This document shows positions 10,301-11,042 of a stretch of 11,042 nucleotides of DNA, piece after piece. This DNA comes from Bathymodiolus azoricus thioautotrophic gill symbiont (GTDB lineage Bacteria > Pseudomonadota > Gammaproteobacteria > PS1 > Pseudothioglobaceae): NCBI RefSeq assembly GCF_001298715.1, contig NZ_CDSC02000089.1, forward strand, positions 1-11,042, in the 5' to 3' direction. The stretch's first letter is position 1; the number at the start of each line of letters is the position of its first letter. The translations under genes and the position numbers were made by a program. The notes beneath the pieces were generated by a model, which saw nothing but the letters and a program-made list of their open reading frames with translations, was not told the origin of the DNA and did no database searches.

Positions 10301-11042
10301 ATATTGACAGATATGAACATATTGGAGAAAGTAATGGAAGCAAAATCACTAGCGTCAATAGCAGAAATCCAAAGAATATTGATGCCACAGGAAGATTTTG
10401 ATTCTATTAAAGCGCAACAGGAAAAATTTAAGATGATGCAAGAAACAGTAAAGAAAGTCAAGGGCGGTTTTTATCAAAACATCTTTCGCTTAGAAGAAAT
10501 TATTGAATTTATAACCAAGATGAAAGTGTCATTAAAAGTGATAAATGATATTAAAGAATTGAGAGATAAGATAGCAGTGCGTATGGAAATGCTTTCCCCT
10601 GCCTCTCCAACGCTTGATAAAATGCAAAGCATTCTGGAAACAAATGTTGAAAAAATACAAAGTGATGCGAGTACCTTGGTGCGCTCAGATATTGAGAAAG
10701 GAATAACACCCAAGCAAGAGAATCCTAAAACGCCTAGCATAAAGGATAATGAAAAAATATTGAGTTGGATTTCAATGTTAAAACTTTTAGCGTCTGATAT
10801 GGAGGAGCTGCACAATTCTTTTAAAAGTAGAAACAGTATCATCTATCAAGTGCCTTCGCTTAGTAGTTGGCGTGATGATATAACCAATGATTATAACCGT
10901 TTTAGCAAAAGACATCTAGGGTATACACGGCAACTAGACCAAGATGCAAGTGTGTTTAATGAAATTTTGGATGAAGACAAGAGAAAACAAGAAATTTCAC
11001 ATATGTATGGGGGATTTCGTAAACAAACACAGGGCCTTAAGA
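2..11042 (+). CDS. Giant modular toxin-like protein with five C80 cysteine protease domains (partial at both ends)
   Basis: One frame (codons from base 2) runs through the whole window without a stop, giving about 3,680 residues and continuing past both edges. The opposite strand and the other frames hold only short fragments. I recognise five C80-type autoprocessing protease domains, one TIKI/ChaN-like domain and two HicA-like domains, joined by long Lys/Glu/Gln-rich coiled coils and disordered linkers. No signal peptide, transmembrane segment, RTX calcium repeat or adhesin repeat is visible, so how it is exported is unknown; the missing ends may hold that information. In MARTX and clostridial toxins a single C80 domain is activated by inositol hexakisphosphate in the host cell and cuts the toxin at leucines in linkers. 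By analogy this is probably a secreted multi-effector toxin. An alternative is a very large surface or intracellular structural protein that has borrowed these domains. The reading frame is near certain; the toxin role is inference. Confidence 0.96.
1341..1860 (+). other. Linker and compact helical segment, function unknown
   Basis: This part breaks the coiled coil. A Gly/Pro-containing stretch (Val-Glu-Gly-Phe-Ser-Phe-Pro-Glu, about 1400-1425) is followed by a segment with more varied residues (about 1484-1790), including Leu-Pro-Asp-Leu-Ser-Ala-Gln-Asp and two tryptophans in Ile-Trp-Ile-Ser-Ser and Ile-Ser-Trp-Val. It looks like a small helical bundle, not a continuous coiled coil. I do not recognise a family and see no catalytic motif. 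It then returns to charged helix with Glu-Arg-Gly-Val-Gly-Pro-Arg near 1774-1794. Confidence 0.4.
1861..2347 (+). other. Charged coiled coil preceding the first HicA-like domain
   Basis: A long Glu/Lys/Gln/Arg/Ala-rich helical stretch contains the heptad repeat listed separately and ends at the motif Val-Asp-Phe-Glu (2348-2359). Coiled coils A and B end at related motifs (Val-Asn-Tyr-Glu and Val-Asp-Tyr-Glu), so all three appear to be versions of the same coiled-coil-to-domain junction. The role is probably spacing or oligomerisation. Confidence 0.6.
1922..2146 (+). repeat. Leu-Ala-Gln heptad repeat array (coding)
   Basis: About eleven degenerate units of roughly seven codons follow the pattern Leu-Ala-Gln-(Glu/Lys)-Glu-Glu-x, placing Leu and Ala at regular heptad positions as in a coiled coil. 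A 26-base string starting at 1994 recurs exactly at 2075, 81 bases (27 codons) later, showing recent duplication within the array. Some units have six residues instead of seven, which would shift the heptad register. Confidence 0.8.
2384..2606 (+). other. HicA-like domain, copy 1 (degenerate)
   Basis: About 74 residues run as a helix, then Tyr-Gly-Gly-Lys-His-Ala-Val-Tyr-Tyr (His at 2450-2452, residue 817), a beta hairpin around Asp-Gly-Lys-Lys, a turn with Leu-His-Ser-Gly, and a closing helix Tyr-Ile-Lys-Ile-Leu-Gln-Asp-Glu-Leu-Lys. HicA toxins of HicAB systems show the same order: helix, Gly-Ser-His followed by strands, then a helix of the type seen in double-stranded RNA-binding folds, with the His catalytic for mRNA cleavage. 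Here Gly-Ser-His has become Gly-Lys-His, so activity is doubtful. It aligns with the region at 8669-8905, which keeps Gly-Ser-His. The relationship between the two copies is clearer than the HicA assignment. It could instead be another small alpha/beta domain. Confidence 0.45.
2607..2791 (+). other. Disordered polar linker before C80-1
   Basis: The stretch is rich in Lys, Gln, Thr, Asp and Ser (Ser-Ala-Lys-Lys-Gln-Ala-Ser-Ala-Ser-Ser, Gln-Ala-Ser-Gly-Gly-Lys-Pro) with no hydrophobic pattern, so it is likely flexible. It joins the HicA-like domain to the first protease-like domain and would be an accessible place for proteolysis. Confidence 0.6.
2792..3262 (+). other. C80 cysteine protease-like domain 1 (catalytic His replaced by Arg)
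   Basis: Residues 931-1087. The domain opens with Leu-Ile-Val-Gln-Ile-Ala-Asn-Asp, followed by a Val-Val-Val-Val strand and Leu-Thr-Gly-Asn-Leu-Glu-Val-Gln-Val-Ile-Gly. From memory this closely matches the MARTX autoprocessing domain of Vibrio cholerae (Ile-Ile-Val-Gln-Met-Glu-Asn-Asp; Leu-Asp-Gly-Lys-Leu, then Val-Gly-His-Gly). At the catalytic His position the codon is CGC (2981-2983, residue 994), giving Gly-Arg-Gly instead of Gly-His-Gly. The cysteine is kept in Met-Ser-Cys (3101-3103, residue 1034), 40 residues on. A second Cys follows five residues later. By hand it is about two-thirds identical to C80-4 and aligns without a gap. It is probably a dead protease that may keep a ligand- or partner-binding role. 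Confidence 0.88.
3263..4231 (+). other. Coiled coil A
   Basis: About 320 residues dominated by Gln, Lys, Glu, Ala, Thr and Asn, almost free of Gly and aromatic residues, with coiled-coil spacing of Leu/Ile/Ala. A break with Ser-His-Lys-Pro-Ala-Lys-Lys (about 3695-3715) sits near the middle, and coiled coil B has a comparable Lys/Thr/Gly-containing break in the same place. The symmetry suggests an antiparallel helical hairpin. The coding strand is very poor in T and uses more C-ending codons (AAC, GAC, ACC, GCC) than coiled coil B. It runs from C80-1 to the Val-Asn-Tyr-Glu motif and is homologous to 7646-8629. Confidence 0.75.
4232..4330 (+). other. Truncated junction motif; HicA-like domain apparently missing
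   Basis: Val-Asn-Tyr-Glu-Glu-Asp-Thr-Leu-Gln (4232-4258) matches Val-Asp-Tyr-Glu-Asn-Asp-Thr-Phe-Gln at 8630-8656, where a HicA-like domain follows. Here only some 20 residues of helix resembling the start of that domain follow, ending around Met-Gly-Lys-His-Glu-Ile, before the sequence turns into disordered linker. The strand and helix parts of the domain are absent. This looks like a HicA-like module deleted or replaced after the duplication. Confidence 0.5.
4331..5086 (+). other. Long disordered linker between coiled coil A and C80-2
   Basis: About 250 residues rich in Ser, Thr, Lys, Gln, Glu, Asn and Pro, with no regular hydrophobic pattern (for example Thr-Pro-Ala-Ser-Ser-Gln-Gln, Glu-Pro-Ser-Ser-Ser-Pro). 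It has the character of an intrinsically disordered tether. Scattered leucines in small polar contexts (Val-Gly-Ala-Leu-Thr-Ser near 4415-4431; Ala-Gly-Thr-Leu-Glu near 4967-4981) resemble the kind of exposed leucine that MARTX C80 domains cut after, but no cleavage site can be fixed from sequence alone. Confidence 0.65.
5087..5563 (+). other. C80 cysteine protease domain 2 (His and Cys intact)
   Basis: Residues 1696-1854. It starts Glu-Ser-His-Val-Ile-Ile-Gln-Lys-Thr-Asp-Asp, has the Val-Val-Val-Ile strand, then Ile-Lys-Gly-Asn-Tyr-Gln-Val-Gln-Ile-Ile-Gly-His-Gly, with the candidate catalytic His at 5282-5284 (residue 1761). The nucleophile candidate lies in Leu-Ile-Leu-Ser-Cys-Asp-Gly (Cys 5414-5416, residue 1805), 44 residues downstream; in V. 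cholerae MARTX the spacing is 49. A second Cys follows five residues later. In the family, this domain binds inositol hexakisphosphate and then cuts the same polypeptide at leucines. Both key residues are present, so it is likely active. Confidence 0.9.
5510..5743 (+). repeat. Two imperfect 35-37-residue repeats at the end of C80-2
   Basis: Unit 1 (5510-5620) and unit 2 (5639-5743) share the order Val/Ile-Asn, Thr-Asp-x-Ser-x-Lys-Glu-Asn-x-Pro, then Ser-Lys-Gln-x-Lys and a closing Ser-Asn-Gln-Glu. The DNA is also clearly related. Unit 1 overlaps the last strand of the C80 domain, so the second unit is a duplicated domain tail that lengthens the linker. Confidence 0.75.
5564..5821 (+). other. 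Flexible linker before the TIKI/ChaN-like domain
   Basis: A Lys/Glu/Asn/Ser-rich stretch ends with Glu-Pro-Gln-Gln-Gln-Ser-Ser-Thr-Ser-Gly and a basic run (Arg-Leu-Arg-Lys-Lys-Val-Lys). It contains the second short repeat unit. A 13-base string at 5761-5773 encoding Pro-Gln-Gln-Gln recurs exactly at 7069-7081 in the linker after C80-3. Together these two linkers bracket the TIKI/ChaN-like domain and C80-3. Confidence 0.6.
5822..6540 (+). other. TIKI/ChaN/PMT-C2-like domain, candidate effector module
   Basis: About 240 residues with the most globular composition in the window (many Trp, Tyr, Phe and Gly). Leu-Trp-Ile-Gly-Glu-Thr-His-Asp (Glu 5897-5899, residue 1966; His 5903-5905) is followed by a helix Lys-Leu-Phe-Ile-Asp-Val-Phe. 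Later come Ile-Ala-Arg-Asp-Ala-Trp-Asn-Asp-His (Arg 6161-6163) and Ile-Ile-Leu-Val-Gly-Ala-Lys-His (His 6248-6250, residue 2083). This order, Gly-Glu-x-His, then an Arg-containing helix, then Val-Gly-x-x-His, is typical of the TIKI/TraB/ChaN/erythromycin-esterase fold, which also appears as the C2 domain of Pasteurella multocida toxin and related toxin modules. Members include metal-dependent hydrolases and haem binders, so the reaction here cannot be named. Its place between linkers and beside C80-3 fits a cargo domain released by autoprocessing. Confidence 0.6.
6557..7018 (+). other. C80 cysteine protease domain 3 (His and Cys intact)
   Basis: Residues 2186-2339. It begins Tyr-Glu-Ser-His-Ile-Val-Ile-Gln-Glu-Ser-Asp-Asp, nearly the same opening as C80-2, then Val-Lys-Gly-Glu-Tyr-Lys-Val-Gln-Ile-Ile-Gly-His-Gly (His 6755-6757, residue 2252). 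The nucleophile candidate is the first Cys of Leu-Leu-Leu-Asn-Cys-Cys-Gly (6893-6895, residue 2298), 46 residues on. Unlike the other four copies it has two adjacent cysteines and lacks the Cys five residues downstream. It directly follows the TIKI/ChaN-like domain with a short linker containing Ser-Leu-Leu-Pro-Lys-Ser-Leu-Leu-Asp, a conceivable cleavage zone. It pairs best with C80-2 by eye, so these two may share an older duplication. Confidence 0.88.
7019..7168 (+). other. Pro/Thr/Gln-rich linker between C80-3 and C80-4
   Basis: About 50 residues rich in Pro, Thr, Gln, Asn and His (Lys-Pro-Gln-Gln-Gln-Pro-Asp; Leu-Thr-Pro-Pro-His-Asn). The coding strand is unusually rich in C and A compared with the flanking DNA. 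It connects two protease domains placed back to back, and is probably flexible. Confidence 0.6.
7169..7645 (+). other. C80 cysteine protease domain 4 (His and Cys intact)
   Basis: Residues 2390-2548. It opens Leu-Ile-Ile-Gln-Met-Ala-Asn-Asp, has the Val-Val-Val-Ile strand and Leu-Thr-Gly-Asn-Leu-Lys-Val-Gln-Val-Ile-Gly-His-Gly (His 7364-7366, residue 2455). The nucleophile candidate is in Leu-Leu-Ser-Cys-Tyr-Ser-Gly-Arg-Cys (Cys 7484-7486, residue 2495), 40 residues later. The domain closes with Val-Gly-Tyr-Glu-Gly-Arg-Val-Asn-Val and Pro-Gly-Met-Ala-Pro, as C80-1 does. It aligns gap-free with C80-1 but keeps the catalytic His, so it is the active twin of a dead copy. Of the five it looks closest to the V. 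cholerae MARTX domain. Confidence 0.91.
7175..8656 (+). repeat. Internal duplication, copy 2 (C80-4 + coiled coil B + Val-Asp-Tyr-Glu motif)
   Basis: Partner of 2792-4258. The C80 part is colinear with it at an exact 4,383-base offset, and matching landmarks continue through Asn-Ile-Glu-Pro (7757-7768) and Asp-Ile-Val-Asp-Tyr-Glu (8624-8641). Here the unit continues into an apparently intact HicA-like domain, which copy 1 has lost. Confidence 0.88.
7646..8629 (+). other. Coiled coil B
   Basis: About 325 residues rich in Lys, Glu, Gln, Ala and Asn with heptad-like spacing, homologous to coiled coil A (shared Ala-Leu-x-Asn-Ile-Glu-Pro near the start and the same end motif). A break with Lys-Lys-Ala-Ser-Thr-Gly-Ala-Ser (about 8108-8131) lies near the middle, as in coiled coil A. 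Codon choice is more T-ending (AAT, GAT) than in coiled coil A. It joins C80-4 to the second HicA-like domain and may form a helical hairpin. Confidence 0.75.
8669..8905 (+). other. HicA-like domain, copy 2 (Gly-Ser-His kept)
   Basis: About 79 residues: helix Asp-Ala-Val-Ile-Arg-Phe-Leu-Ser-Arg, then Ala-Phe-Ser-Gly-Ser-His-Ala-Lys-Ala-Val (His 8735-8737, residue 2912), a hairpin around Asp-Pro-Asp-Thr-Gln, strand Lys-Ile-Val-Phe, a Gly-Pro-Leu-Ile-Gly loop, and helices with Asn-Val-Leu-Leu-Ala-Asp-Leu and Leu-Ser-Lys-Ser-Ile-Leu. This follows the HicA pattern of helix, Gly-Ser-His, hairpin, loop and helix ending in a Ser-x-x-x-Leu turn. HicA cleaves mRNA through its His. The motif is intact here, so this copy is the better candidate for an active nuclease or RNA-binding module. 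The assignment rests on motif order only; no HicB antitoxin is visible in the window. Confidence 0.5.
8957..9385 (+). other. C80 cysteine protease-like domain 5 (divergent, catalytic His lost)
   Basis: Residues 2986-3128. It keeps the opening Glu-Ile-Val-Leu-Val-Gln-Met-Gly, a Lys-Ile-Tyr-Val-Val-Lys strand, and Leu-Thr-Gly-Glu-Tyr-Glu-Val-Asn-Ile-Ile-Gly. At the catalytic position it reads Gly-Arg-Ser (Arg 9158-9160, residue 3053). The Cys is kept in Ile-Thr-His-Cys-Lys-Gly-Ser-Asp-Cys (9302-9304, residue 3101), 48 residues on, with the second Cys five residues later. The end of the domain is shorter than in the other copies and its boundary is uncertain. It is probably an inactive relative with a structural or ligand-binding role. 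Confidence 0.72.
9401..9770 (+). other. Highly charged helical region after C80-5
   Basis: A Lys/Glu/Gln/Arg-rich stretch with three Trp-containing patches in Asn-Glu-Trp-Gly-Asn and Phe-Glu-Trp-Lys near 9502-9530, then basic helices with Lys-Lys-Arg-Lys-Arg near 9719-9735. It is helical but less regular than coiled coils A and B, and no domain is recognised. The basic cluster could bind nucleic acid or simply be part of the charged helix. Confidence 0.5.
9771..11042 (+). other. C-terminal helical region of unknown function (continues past the window)
   Basis: About 420 residues with a balanced helical composition, more Met, Ile, Leu and Phe than the coiled coils, and short loops (Asp-Leu-Pro-Asp-Asp, Glu-Ile-Asp-Pro-Thr-Lys-Gly, Ser-Pro-Ala-Ser-Pro-Thr). 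This suggests stacked helical bundles instead of one long coiled coil. I recognise no family, no catalytic motif and no membrane segment. Near the window end are Trp-Ile-Ser-Met-Leu, Ser-Ser-Trp-Arg-Asp-Asp and Tyr-Gly-Gly-Phe. It is not repeated elsewhere in the window, so it may be a distinct module. Confidence 0.55.

Noticed and set aside
2..11042. Internal start sites that would divide the window into several genes
   Set aside because: No stop codon interrupts the frame and no intergenic gap, terminator hairpin or convincing ribosome binding site marks a new gene.

Overview
The whole window lies inside one protein-coding gene on the + strand. Reading codons from base 2 (2-4, 5-7 and so on), no stop codon occurs up to base 11041, so the window shows about 3,680 consecutive residues of a giant protein. 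Start, stop, promoter, ribosome binding site and neighbouring genes are all outside the window. No RNA gene, CRISPR array, insertion sequence or second gene could be supported. Residue numbers below count base 2-4 as residue 1 of the visible fragment.

The protein looks like a modular, toxin-like polypeptide. Its clearest modules are five copies of a C80-type cysteine protease domain, the autoprocessing domain known from MARTX and large clostridial toxins. They lie at about 2792-3262, 5087-5563, 6557-7018, 7169-7645 and 8957-9385. The three inner copies keep both the Gly-His-Gly motif and the downstream cysteine. The first and last carry Arg in place of His but keep the cysteine, so they look catalytically dead. 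Between copies 2 and 3 sits a domain resembling the TIKI/ChaN/PMT-C2 superfamily (Gly-Glu-Thr-His, then Gly-Ala-Lys-His). Two related small domains (2384-2606 and 8669-8905) resemble the HicA mRNA-interferase fold. Long coiled coils and Ser/Thr/Gln/Lys-rich linkers separate the modules.

Layout: 2-1340 charged coiled coil; 1341-1860 linker and helical segment; 1861-2340 coiled coil with a Leu-Ala-Gln heptad repeat; 2384-2606 HicA-like; 2607-2791 linker; 2792-3262 C80-1 (His lost); 3263-4231 coiled coil A; 4232-5086 remnant motif and disordered linker; 5087-5563 C80-2; 5564-5800 repeat-bearing linker; 5822-6540 TIKI/ChaN-like domain; 6557-7018 C80-3; 7019-7168 linker; 7169-7645 C80-4; 7646-8629 coiled coil B; 8669-8905 HicA-like; 8957-9385 C80-5 (His lost); 9401-9770 charged region; 9771-11042 unrecognised helical region. 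A unit of C80 plus coiled coil plus a Val-Asp/Asn-Tyr-Glu motif occurs twice, 4,383 bases apart, showing growth by internal duplication.

The organism cannot be named. The sequence is AT-rich with a strongly A-rich coding strand, uses bacterial-style codons without introns, and the toxin architecture suggests a Gram-negative, host-associated bacterium (symbiont or intracellular pathogen, perhaps gammaproteobacterial). This is inference. The working model, also inference, is that once inside a host cell the active C80 domains cut the polypeptide in its linkers and free the TIKI/ChaN-like and HicA-like modules, while the dead copies act as binding or regulatory domains.
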